A model generated the notes under the pieces. It ran no database searches, was not told the origin of the DNA, and saw only the letters and a program-made list of their open reading frames with translations. A DNA stretch of 14,164 nucleotides from Pseudomonadota bacterium. Its GTDB lineage: Bacteria > Pseudomonadota > Alphaproteobacteria > Rhizobiales > Hyphomicrobiaceae. The stretch spans positions 1 to 14,164 of the forward strand of contig QGVC01000051.1 in assembly GCA_003242645.1 (NCBI GenBank), given 5' to 3'. A program made the position numbers and the translations under genes. This document shows positions 8,368-14,164 of this stretch, in pieces (within the stretch, counting starts at the first letter, position 1; each line of letters starts with the position of its first letter).

Positions 8368-8501
8368 GAGCGCAGGCCTTTTCGGACGTCCGAAAGTCTT
8401 CCCCTGTAATTCGAGGGGCTATAACGGCTTCGATCCAGATCGTTTCCGACTGGCGCCAATAAATTCGAGTGATCGCACGATTTCGTAATAGGCCTGCGCT
8501 C
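8368..8501. repeat. 134-bp segment bounded by perfect 12-bp inverted repeats
   Basis: GAGCGCAGGCCT at 8368-8379 is the exact reverse complement of AGGCCTGCGCTC at 8490-8501. Both arms are flanked outside by TTT, so a 3-bp target duplication is possible but weak in T-rich flanks. The inside is non-coding and contains at least two further hairpins. The layout resembles a miniature inverted-repeat element, but it could equally be a long-range RNA stem bracketing the end of the cytochrome transcript. Confidence 0.4.
8380..8395 (+). terminator. 16-bp palindrome after the cytochrome gene, possible weak terminator
   Basis: TTTCGGACGTCCGAAA is a perfect palindrome beginning 27 bases after the cytochrome stop. 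In RNA it gives a 6-bp stem with an ACGU loop, followed by GUCUUCCCC. Lack of a real U tract makes it a weak terminator. A dimeric-regulator binding site is an alternative. Confidence 0.4.
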
Positions 8502-8585
8502 TTTTCTTCGGAAAGGAAAAAATCGAGTGTGCCACGAATGCGAGAGCGCTCGGGGCTGCAACTTCGGCTTACTGCTCTTGCCGGG

Positions 8586-8625
8586 GGTCTACGCCGTCGA
8601 TGCTGTGATCGAAATCGCGTAGACC
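8586..8625. terminator. Long stem-loop between convergent genes
   Basis: GGTCTACGC (8586-8594) pairs perfectly with GCGTAGACC (8617-8625). Inside, TCGAT (8597-8601) pairs with ATCGA (8608-8612) around a six-base loop. It lies 31 bases past the mutarotase stop, so it may end transcription from either side. There is no U tract on either strand, so Rho-dependent or stability roles are as likely. Confidence 0.45.
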
Positions 8626-8655
8626 TTCTGCACTACGACGTTCGGCGATGCAGCC

Positions 8656-9555
8656 TTAGCCCGTCGCCACTTGAAACTCGGCCATCAAGGTGTGCTCTGC
8701 GCCGGGTTCGAGGTGGATCACGTCGTCTCCGGCATTGGCCGTCTCGACGCATACGAAATGGCGGTAACCATCCTCGGGAATATCGCCGAATGTTTTCGCG
8801 CGCCCTTCCCACGGATTCCAGACGACGCTGCTTGTGCTCCCCGACTTGCTGATGACAATGGCCCGTCCGAGCCCAAAGTCGCGTACCACAGCCCTGTCCG
8901 AGTGGCCGAGGTAAATCCGATCGACTTCGCCATTAACGATGATCGGTCCTGTCTGCCGTTTGCGGGCGTAGGCATCGAGTTTGTCGAGGTAATCGAGCCC
9001 CTCGAATCCGCAAATCTCCACTTGAGAGATATCGGAGACGTAAAAGTACGAGTGGAACGCCTCGGTGAGATCAAACGCTTTAGTGCCGGTATTGCGGGTC
9101 GTCAGCTCCAGCTTGAGCGTGGCGCCGGCGATGATCCGCAAAGTGAGCTCCGCCTGATAAGGCCACAGGACAGCATCCGCCGGCGTTGTTTCGGTTTTGA
9201 GCACCAGCTCGGTCGCTTGGGCCAACTTACTTGATCCGGTGACAGTCCAGCGTCGCCCGCACACGAAACCGTGGATCGGTTTGGTCGGGTCATCGGGATG
9301 GGGGCCGAACCAGGGCCAACAAATCGGCACGCCGCCCCGTACAGTAATCTCTGAGTGTTTAGGCCGAATGGGAGAGACCCAGAAAACCTCGGCGTGTCCC
9401 TGCGGATACCAGCTCAGAACCTGCGCGCCTTTGCGGGCTATCGTGGCTGAGCAGGCCGCGTTCCTGATCCAAGCGATCGGCTCGCCCTCCATCTCGGCGA
9501 AGCCCAGCTCGTTTTCGATTCCGAATTCGCGATCCAGCTCAGCTGCGTCCTTCAT
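8656..9555 (-). CDS. D-hexose-6-phosphate mutarotase-like protein (aldose 1-epimerase superfamily)
   Basis: The family interconverts the alpha and beta anomers of glucose-6-phosphate and related sugars in the cytoplasm. The 299-residue product has the expected length and a galactose-mutarotase beta-sandwich pattern. Seen: RGGVPICWPWFGPHP at 73-87, HGF at 95-97, the catalytic-type His168 in EAFHSYF, and Glu271 in CVETANA near the end, the usual general base. The family usually continues HGF(A/V)R; here the residue after HGFV is Cys99, with Arg101 and Arg102 just after, so sugar-phosphate binding may differ. The start is the ATG at 9555, with a weak AGGG upstream. It diverges from corA and converges on the cytochrome gene, so it stands alone. 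Confidence 0.87.
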   Translation of the reverse strand: MKDAAELDREFGIENELGFAEMEGEPIAWIRNAACSATIARKGAQVLSWYPQGHAEVFWVSPIRPKHSEITVRGGVPICWPWFGPHPDDPTKPIHGFVCGRRWTVTGSSKLAQATELVLKTETTPADAVLWPYQAELTLRIIAGATLKLELTTRNTGTKAFDLTEAFHSYFYVSDISQVEICGFEGLDYLDKLDAYARKRQTGPIIVNGEVDRIYLGHSDRAVVRDFGLGRAIVISKSGSTSSVVWNPWEGRAKTFGDIPEDGYRHFVCVETANAGDDVIHLEPGAEHTLMAEFQVATG

Positions 9556-9665
9556 GGCGTTCGGCCCTGGCTTGCGACCTATGAAACGGATAACTCGAAA
9601 TCCGGGCTGCAGACTCGCCGGAAATATGATTGCAGTCTTGGTTCAGCGAACGCGCAGGCAAGAGA
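9556..9665. promoter_or_regulatory. Divergent spacer between the mutarotase and corA genes
   Basis: This 110-bp region must hold promoters for both genes if each is transcribed from here. By eye there is no strong -35/-10 pair and no operator-like palindrome. GGATAAC near 9588 and ATATGAT near 9624 are possible -10 elements on the plus strand. The call rests on position only. Confidence 0.3.
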
Positions 9666-10634
9666 ATGCTCACAATCTATCACGCACGCAGCGGTGGTCT
9701 GGTCAAGGCCGAAGGCGAGAGCGCAATATCTGAGGCCGTCTGGGTCGATCTGGTCTGTCCCTCCCGGTCGGAGGAATTGCTTGTCGAGCGCCACCTCGGC
9801 ATCCTCGTGCCAACTCGCGAGGAGATGGCTGAGATCGAGGTCTCCAGCCGGCTTTATCAGGAATCCGGCGCGCATTTCATGACAGCGACTGTCCTCCACC
9901 GGTCCGAAACAGCTCGTCCCGAATCGACAGCCATCACATTCATTCTCACCGAGAAGACACTCGTGACGGTGCGCTATGCCGAGCCGCGCGCTTTTCCGAT
10001 ATTCCTCAGCCGGGCCGAAAAGGGGGACGTCGCTGCGGGCTCCGCTCTGGCGATTTTGCTGGGGCTGCTCGAGGCCATCATCGATCGCGAGGCCGACATC
10101 ATCGAGCGGCTGCAGGCCGATACGGATCGCCTGGCACATAGCATCTTCTATATGAAGGGCGGCACGGCCACACGGACACGAAGGTTCGATGTTATTCTCA
10201 AGCAGATCGGGCAGGCGGGGGAGGTGGCCTCCAAGCTGCGGGATAGCCTGCTTTCGCTCGGGCGTCTCCTGACCTATCTCGGCCAGATCACGGCGCAGCG
10301 CAAAGACGCCGAGAGCACCCGGGAGCAGATCAGAATGGCGGGCCGGGACGTCCAATCGCTCGCCGATCATCTTGGTTATCTGAACTCCCGAATCGCATTC
10401 CTGCTGGATGCGTCGTTGGGGCTCGTCTCAATCGAGCAGAACCAGATCATCAAGCTGTTCTCGGTCGTTGCCGTCGTGCTGCTGCCCCCGACGCTTGTGG
10501 CATCCATTTACGGCATGAACTTCCGGTTCATGCCCGAGCTTGAATGGACTTACGGTTATCCGCTGGCGCTGCTGATGATGGTGCTGTCGGCGGTGCTGCC
10601 TTTCCTCTATTTCCGCCATAAAGGCTGGCTGTAG
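9666..10634 (+). CDS. corA: CorA-type magnesium/divalent cation channel
   Basis: This 322-residue inner-membrane channel for Mg2+ and other divalent ions works as a pentamer in the family. Seen: a long cytoplasmic N-terminal domain, a helical stalk rich in charged residues, and two C-terminal membrane segments (about 262-281 and 298-316). The signature GMN is at 283-285 in YGMNFRFMPEL; the MPEL loop points to CorA rather than ZntB. The end is positively charged (FRHKGWL). The start is the ATG at 9666, with a poor ribosome site (GGCAAGAGA). An in-frame TTG at 9630 would add 12 residues and has no better site. It is a single-gene unit with 77 bp to the next gene. No Mg2+-sensing leader structure is visible upstream. 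Co2+ or Ni2+ transport cannot be excluded. Confidence 0.93.
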   Translation: MLTIYHARSGGLVKAEGESAISEAVWVDLVCPSRSEELLVERHLGILVPTREEMAEIEVSSRLYQESGAHFMTATVLHRSETARPESTAITFILTEKTLVTVRYAEPRAFPIFLSRAEKGDVAAGSALAILLGLLEAIIDREADIIERLQADTDRLAHSIFYMKGGTATRTRRFDVILKQIGQAGEVASKLRDSLLSLGRLLTYLGQITAQRKDAESTREQIRMAGRDVQSLADHLGYLNSRIAFLLDASLGLVSIEQNQIIKLFSVVAVVLLPPTLVASIYGMNFRFMPELEWTYGYPLALLMMVLSAVLPFLYFRHKGWL

Positions 10635-10638
10635 CTGC

Positions 10639-10653
10639 TCGACCGGCGGTCGA
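10639..10653 (+). other. Short hairpin after corA
   Basis: TCGACC-GGC-GGTCGA, a perfect 6-bp stem with a three-base loop, starts four bases after the corA stop. No U run follows, so termination here is uncertain and read-through into the SDR gene is possible. Confidence 0.35.
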
Positions 10654-10711
10654 CATCGATTGATCCCGCGCATACTCTCCTGCGTCCGCTATCACTGGAG
10701 GAAGCGAGGCC

Positions 10712-11491
10712 ATGGATCTCGGCATCAGAGGCAAATCGGCAATCGTCTGTGCTGCATCGAAGGGATTAGGAAGAGGGTGCGCGGAGGCGCTGGCGCGAGA
10801 AGGTGTTGAGCTGACGATCTGCGCGCGCGGTAAGGAGGCGCTGGAAGCCACGGCCGAGCATCTTCGCCAGCTCGGCGCGCCCAAGGTGACCGCCATTGCC
10901 TGCGACGTTACTACGGAGGAAGGCCGTCGCGCCCTGCTCGAAGCCTGCCCGACCCCCGACATTCTGATCAACAATGCCGGTGGACCGCCGCCAGGAGATT
11001 TCAAGGATTTCTCCCTCGATGATTGGCGCAAGGCCGTTGAAGGCAACATGTTGGCCCCAATCGCACTGATCCATGCCACCGTCTACGGGATGATGGAGCG
11101 CGGCTTCGGACGGATCGTGAATATCACGAGCGCGGCCGTGAAAGCGCCCATTCCGACCCTGGAGCTTTCAAACGGCGCACGTTGCGGGCTGACCGGCGCG
11201 GTGGCGGCGCTCGCGCGCAAGACTGTTCATCGGAACGTCACAATCAATGCGCTGCTGCCCGGCCCATTCGATACTGATAGGCTTCGCGCGACATCGAAGA
11301 AGATCGCTGAGACGCGTGGTCAGCCGTTCGAGGTAGTTCACGAGGAGCGCAAGAAGGAAACTCCAGCCAAGCGTTTCGGCACACCCGAGGAATTCGGGGC
11401 GATCGCCGCCTTCCTCTGCTCAGTCCACGCGGGCTACATCACCGGGCAAAATATCGTCGTCGATGGAGGATTGTATCCGGGCACCATGTGA
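10712..11491 (+). CDS. SDR-family oxidoreductase with atypical active site
   Basis: This 259-residue cytoplasmic Rossmann-fold protein resembles 3-oxoacyl-ACP reductases. Seen: a nucleotide-binding glycine motif (ASKGLGRG, 15-22), Arg39 after beta-2 as in NADP-preferring members, Asp65-Val66, the NNAGG motif at 87-91, Asn112, and Ser140 in NITSAA. The usual YxxxK is absent: the aligned residues are Ser153-Asn-Gly-Ala-Arg157 (LELSNGARCGL). The C-terminus has the normal YITGQNIVVDGG. The start is the ATG at 10712 after GGAGGAAG. A subgroup of SDRs annotated as oxidoreductases shares the SN..R form, so this is probably inherited, not a recent mutation. Reductase activity cannot be assumed. It is on the same strand as corA and 77 bp behind it, with no functional link evident. 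Confidence 0.88.
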   Translation: MDLGIRGKSAIVCAASKGLGRGCAEALAREGVELTICARGKEALEATAEHLRQLGAPKVTAIACDVTTEEGRRALLEACPTPDILINNAGGPPPGDFKDFSLDDWRKAVEGNMLAPIALIHATVYGMMERGFGRIVNITSAAVKAPIPTLELSNGARCGLTGAVAALARKTVHRNVTINALLPGPFDTDRLRATSKKIAETRGQPFEVVHEERKKETPAKRFGTPEEFGAIAAFLCSVHAGYITGQNIVVDGGLYPGTM

Positions 11492-11500
11492 GGCCGGGTT

Positions 11501-11512
11501 CGCGACGTCGCG
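11501..11512. other. 12-bp palindrome between convergent stop codons
   Basis: CGCGACGTCGCG is a perfect palindrome in the 34-bp gap between the SDR and sulfurtransferase stop codons. With no T tract it is at best a weak bidirectional end signal. In GC-rich DNA such a short palindrome may be chance. Confidence 0.3.
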
Positions 11513-11525
11513 CAGGGCGACCACC

Positions 11526-12383
11526 TTAGCCCTGCTCGACGGGCGTACCGGCATCCTCGCGGCCCCAATCACTCCACGAGCCGTCATAGAGGCCAGCGTC
11601 CGGCTGCCCAATGAGAGCGAGCCCTAAGCTGAGAATCGCAGCAGTCACGCCCGAGCCGCAGGTCGTGACGACGGGTTTCGTTGGATCGATCCCGGCTTCC
11701 GTGAAGATACGATGCAGCTCTTCGGGCGACTTGAGCGTGCCATCTGGGTTGAGCAGGCGCGCGTAGTAAACGTTCCGCGAGCCGGGGATATGGCCGCTGC
11801 GCAGGCCTGGGCGAGGTTCCGGTTCCGTGCCTGCAAACCGTCCCGGGCTGCGAGCATCGGCAATCTGCGCGGATCCGGTCTCGATAATCCTCTTTATATC
11901 CTCGAGGTCTCGCACGAGGCTGGCATTGAGCCGCGGCGTGAAATGGCGTGGCGAGCGTGGCGGGGGTGGCTCCGACGTGACCGGGCGGCCTTCGGCCTTC
12001 CATTTCGGCAACCCGCCGTTGAGCACGGCGACATCCTCATGCCCCATGGCGCGAAAAGTCCACCAGACGCGGGCTGCCGAGTACACGCCGACGCTGTCAT
12101 ACACCACGATGCGCATGCCGTCGCCGATGCCCATCTTCTTCATGCGGCTGGCGAACTTCACCGTGGACGGCAGCATGTGCGGCAAAGATGAGTTTTCGTC
12201 TGAAATCTCGTCGATGTCGAAGAAGAGAGCGCCCGGAATGTGCTCCTGCTCGTACTCAGCTCGCGCGTTTCGGCCAGATGTCGGCAAGTGCCATGAGCCG
12301 TCGAGCACCACGAGATCTGGCGCATCGAGGTGTTGAGCGAGCCAGTCCGTCTCGACGAGGTAGGAGCTGGGAGCGGGAGCCAT
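11526..12383 (-). CDS. sseA: 3-mercaptopyruvate sulfurtransferase
   Basis: This 285-residue two-domain rhodanese transfers sulfur from 3-mercaptopyruvate to a thiol or cyanide acceptor, giving pyruvate. Seen: an N-terminal inactive rhodanese domain, in which YDSVGVYSA (about 114-122) stands where the catalytic loop would be and has no Cys. It is followed by the catalytic domain with Cys242 in CGSGVTA, the loop sequence typical of mercaptopyruvate sulfurtransferases as opposed to thiosulfate rhodaneses (CRKGVT type). DARSPGRFAGTEPEPR carries substrate-binding arginines. The start is the ATG at 12383, with AGGAGG upstream. It is the last gene of the cysteine synthase-alaX-sseA operon, 30 bp after alaX. 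The context suits cysteine-derived sulfur handling. Confidence 0.94.
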   Translation of the reverse strand: MAPAPSSYLVETDWLAQHLDAPDLVVLDGSWHLPTSGRNARAEYEQEHIPGALFFDIDEISDENSSLPHMLPSTVKFASRMKKMGIGDGMRIVVYDSVGVYSAARVWWTFRAMGHEDVAVLNGGLPKWKAEGRPVTSEPPPPRSPRHFTPRLNASLVRDLEDIKRIIETGSAQIADARSPGRFAGTEPEPRPGLRSGHIPGSRNVYYARLLNPDGTLKSPEELHRIFTEAGIDPTKPVVTTCGSGVTAAILSLGLALIGQPDAGLYDGSWSDWGREDAGTPVEQG

Positions 12384-12413
12384 TCAGCAGCCTCCTGGTG
12401 CGTTCGTGATCTG

Positions 12414-13142
12414 TTAGACAAACGCCAGCCTGATACGGCGGTTCTGCTTGCCCTTCTTCTCGATCCGAGAAACAACGATAGGACCGATCTCTGCCGTGGA
12501 GCGCACATGCGTTCCGCCGCAAGGCTGAAGATCGACCGAGCCATTCTCGCCAATGGCGACAAGGCGAACACGGCCGGAACCGCGCGGCGGCTTGACGCTC
12601 ATCGTCCGCACGAGCTGCGGATTGGCGTCGAGCTCCTCTTCCGTGATCCAACGTTCGGTCACCGGATGGTCGGCCTTGATCAGCGCGTTGATGGCCTCCG
12701 TCAGATGATCCTTGTCGACGGCGCTCGCGTCCGGGATGTCGAAGTCCAGCCGCCCTTCCTCGGCGCCAATCTGGCCGCCAGTCACCGGAAACTTTACGAG
12801 CGAGCACAGCAGGTGCAGGGCCGTGTGCATCCGCATATGGCGGTGGCGTGTCTCCCAGTCGAGCACGAGGCGGACGGTGCTGCCGACTTGCGGCACGGCC
12901 GCTCCTTCCGCGGGAACATGCACGATCGTCGTCCGGTCCTCGCCATAGACCGTGGTGGCGATGGGACACTCGCCCACTCCTTCGGCCTCGATTACGCCGC
13001 GATCGCCCGGCTGTCCGCCGGCCGTAGGATAAAATACCGTCCGATCAAGGATGATGCCGCCGCGCTCATTCACGGCGAGCACGGTGGCCGTGCAATCACG
13101 CAGGTACGAATCGGCGCGGTAAAGCGGTTCGGTCGTGGCCAT
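12414..13142 (-). CDS. alaX: Alanyl-tRNA editing protein AlaX
   Basis: This free-standing relative of the AlaRS editing domain hydrolyses Ser- or Gly-tRNA(Ala) in trans. The 242-residue product shows FYPTAGGQPGD (37-47), the zinc/catalytic pair His106 and His110 in HTALH, and Cys208 with His212 in CGGTH, which completes the metal site. The length fits the medium AlaX class. The start chosen is the ATG at 13142, with GGTGAG upstream. A GTG at 13151 in frame would add three residues but has no ribosome site. It lies 17 bp after the cysteine synthase gene and 30 bp before sseA on the same strand, so an operon is likely. Serine feeds cysteine synthesis, so pairing a serine-proofreading enzyme with CysK may be meaningful, but that is inference. 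Confidence 0.94.
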   Translation of the reverse strand: MATTEPLYRADSYLRDCTATVLAVNERGGIILDRTVFYPTAGGQPGDRGVIEAEGVGECPIATTVYGEDRTTIVHVPAEGAAVPQVGSTVRLVLDWETRHRHMRMHTALHLLCSLVKFPVTGGQIGAEEGRLDFDIPDASAVDKDHLTEAINALIKADHPVTERWITEEELDANPQLVRTMSVKPPRGSGRVRLVAIGENGSVDLQPCGGTHVRSTAEIGPIVVSRIEKKGKQNRRIRLAFV

Positions 13143-13159
13143 GGTGCTCACCGTCAGGA

Positions 13160-14164
13160 CTATTCAGATTTGACGAACACGGACGGTAAACTCCGCTGCT
13201 GCGCCTCCAGCCATGCAGGAACTGGAAGGTTCTTGCTGCGCAGAAAGGCGGGATTGAACAGCTTGGATTGATAGCGCGTGCCGTAGTCGCAAAGCACCGT
13301 CACGATTGTGTGGCCGGGGCCCATTTCGCGCGCAAGCCGGATCGCGCCAGCGACATTGACGCCGGAAGAGGCGCCGAGGCAGAGGCCTTCCTCTTCGAGG
13401 AGCTGGAAGACGATTCTCACGGCCTCCTCATCCTCGATCCGCCAGGCATGATCGACTTGGACACCTTCCAAATTCTTAGTGATGCGGCCCTGGCCGATGC
13501 CTTCGGTGATCGAGCTGCCTTCAGCCTTCAGCTCGCCCGTCGTGTAGTAGCTGTAGAGCGCAGCTCCAGGCGGATCGGCGAGGCCAATCTGGATGTCCTT
13601 GCGCTTGGCCTTCAGGCCGATCGAGACGCCGCCGAGCGTGCCGCCGGAGCCAACCGCACAGCAGAAGCCATCGACCTTCCCTTGCGTCTGCTCCCAAATC
13701 TCTTCGGCCGTCGTTTCGATGTGTGCCTGCCGATTTGCGACGTTGTCGAACTGGTTGGCCCAGATCGCGCCATTGGGCTCCGTTTTGGCGAGCTCTTCAG
13801 CCAGCCGTCCGGAGTACTTCACATAGTTGTTCGGGTCTTTGTACGGGACCGCGGGGACCTCGACCAGCGTGGCTCCGAGCAGACGGAGCGCGTCCTTCTT
13901 CTCTTGGGATTGCGTTTCCGGGATTACGATCACCGTACGGAAGCCCATCGCAGCGCCGATGATCGTCAAGCCAATGCCGGTGTTGCCGGCCGTGCCTTCG
14001 ACAATGACACCGCCCGGCCGCAGCAGCCCGCGCTCCACGGCATCCTTGATGATGTAGAGGGCGGCGCGGTCCTTCACCGACTGGCCAGGATTCATGAATT
14101 CCGCCTTGCCGAGAATGGTGCAGCCTGTCTCCTCCGACGCGCGCCTCAACTTGATGAGGGGAGT
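13160..14164 (-). CDS. cysK: Cysteine synthase / CBS-like PLP enzyme (5' end beyond window)
   Basis: The enzyme makes L-cysteine from O-acetylserine and sulfide using PLP. The frame stays open to the right edge, and 334 residues are visible. The visible start TPLIKLRRASEETG is the usual near-N-terminal sequence, so only about ten residues are missing. The TTG at 14149 is internal, not a start. Seen: the PLP lysine in NPGQSVKDRAA, the phosphate and substrate loop GTAGNTGIG, the PLP phosphate loop GSGGTLGG, and SSGVNVAGA near the end. The NPGQSVKDRA form and the length of about 345 residues fit the alphaproteobacterial CysK subgroup that is close to cystathionine beta-synthase, so the sulfur donor and acceptor are not certain. 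It is the first visible gene of the alaX-sseA operon. Its promoter lies outside the window. Confidence 0.9.
   Translation of the reverse strand, partial: TPLIKLRRASEETGCTILGKAEFMNPGQSVKDRAALYIIKDAVERGLLRPGGVIVEGTAGNTGIGLTIIGAAMGFRTVIVIPETQSQEKKDALRLLGATLVEVPAVPYKDPNNYVKYSGRLAEELAKTEPNGAIWANQFDNVANRQAHIETTAEEIWEQTQGKVDGFCCAVGSGGTLGGVSIGLKAKRKDIQIGLADPPGAALYSYYTTGELKAEGSSITEGIGQGRITKNLEGVQVDHAWRIEDEEAVRIVFQLLEEEGLCLGASSGVNVAGAIRLAREMGPGHTIVTVLCDYGTRYQSKLFNPAFLRSKNLPVPAWLEAQQRSLPSVFVKSE

Larger units (their letters stand above)
8353..8655. other. Convergent intergenic gap rich in inverted repeats
   Basis: This gap of about 300 bp between the cytochrome and mutarotase stop codons has no credible gene. 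It holds a 16-bp palindrome, a CCCCT/AGGGG hairpin (8401-8418), a pair of 12-bp inverted repeats, a C(TTCG)G tetraloop hairpin (8501-8516), and a long 9+5-bp stem-loop (8586-8625). These are listed separately where strong enough. A plus-strand frame beginning at 8469 runs into the mutarotase gene in antisense and looks spurious. Confidence 0.6.

Noticed and set aside
8469..8852. 127-residue plus-strand open frame
   Set aside because: It runs through the hairpin-rich gap and antisense into the mutarotase gene, with an Arg-rich product and no recognisable motif.
9630..9665. TTG start for corA at 9630
   Set aside because: It adds 12 residues without a better ribosome site; the ATG at 9666 gives a normal CorA N-terminus.
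12330..13271. 313-residue plus-strand open frame
   Set aside because: It is antisense across alaX and its neighbours, all of which have intact family motifs; this frame has none.

Overview
This window reads as a GC-rich alphaproteobacterial chromosome segment, most likely Hyphomicrobiales (Rhizobiales). That placement rests on the 541-residue GroEL with a single short GGMDF tail, a CIRCE-controlled groESL operon, and the general look of the CysK, AlaX, MST and CorA proteins. It is inference from protein character, because no rRNA or tRNA is present to confirm it. Most of the window is conserved chromosomal gene content. I see no CRISPR array, prophage or intact insertion sequence.

Left part (1-5933), all on the minus strand. 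A three-gene ABC-2 exporter operon of the Gld type runs ATPase (2644-3606), permease (1905-2651), GldG-like auxiliary protein (1-1888, running off the left edge). Just before it in the direction of transcription is groES-groEL, with an imperfect CIRCE operator and a TTGACA box upstream, a stable hairpin in the groES-groEL spacer, and a textbook intrinsic terminator after groEL.

Middle (5934-8655). A gene-poor stretch of about 490 bp contains a tandem 25-bp repeat that folds into two RNA hairpins. It leads into a plus-strand pair: a secreted PQQ-type glucose/sorbosone dehydrogenase-family protein (GTG start at 6421) and a secreted mono-haem cytochrome c with cL-like features (TTG start at 7891). 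Together they look like a small periplasmic oxidation module: the dehydrogenase oxidises an unknown alcohol or sugar, and the cytochrome takes the electrons. The convergent gap after the cytochrome is rich in inverted repeats, including a 134-bp stretch bounded by perfect 12-bp inverted repeats.

Right part (8656-14164). A hexose-6-phosphate mutarotase-like gene (minus) diverges from a CorA Mg2+ channel gene (plus). Next comes a plus-strand SDR oxidoreductase lacking the usual YxxxK motif. It converges on a minus-strand operon of cysteine synthase (5' end beyond the right edge), the alanyl-tRNA editing protein AlaX, and a 3-mercaptopyruvate sulfurtransferase. That operon links cysteine synthesis, sulfur transfer and removal of mischarged Ser/Gly-tRNA(Ala).

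No clearly new multi-gene system is evident. The items most worth following up are the dehydrogenase/cytochrome pair with its hairpin-repeat leader, the uncharacterised Gld-type exporter outside Bacteroidota, the inverted-repeat element at 8368-8501, and two enzymes with substitutions at normally conserved positions (the SDR and the mutarotase).
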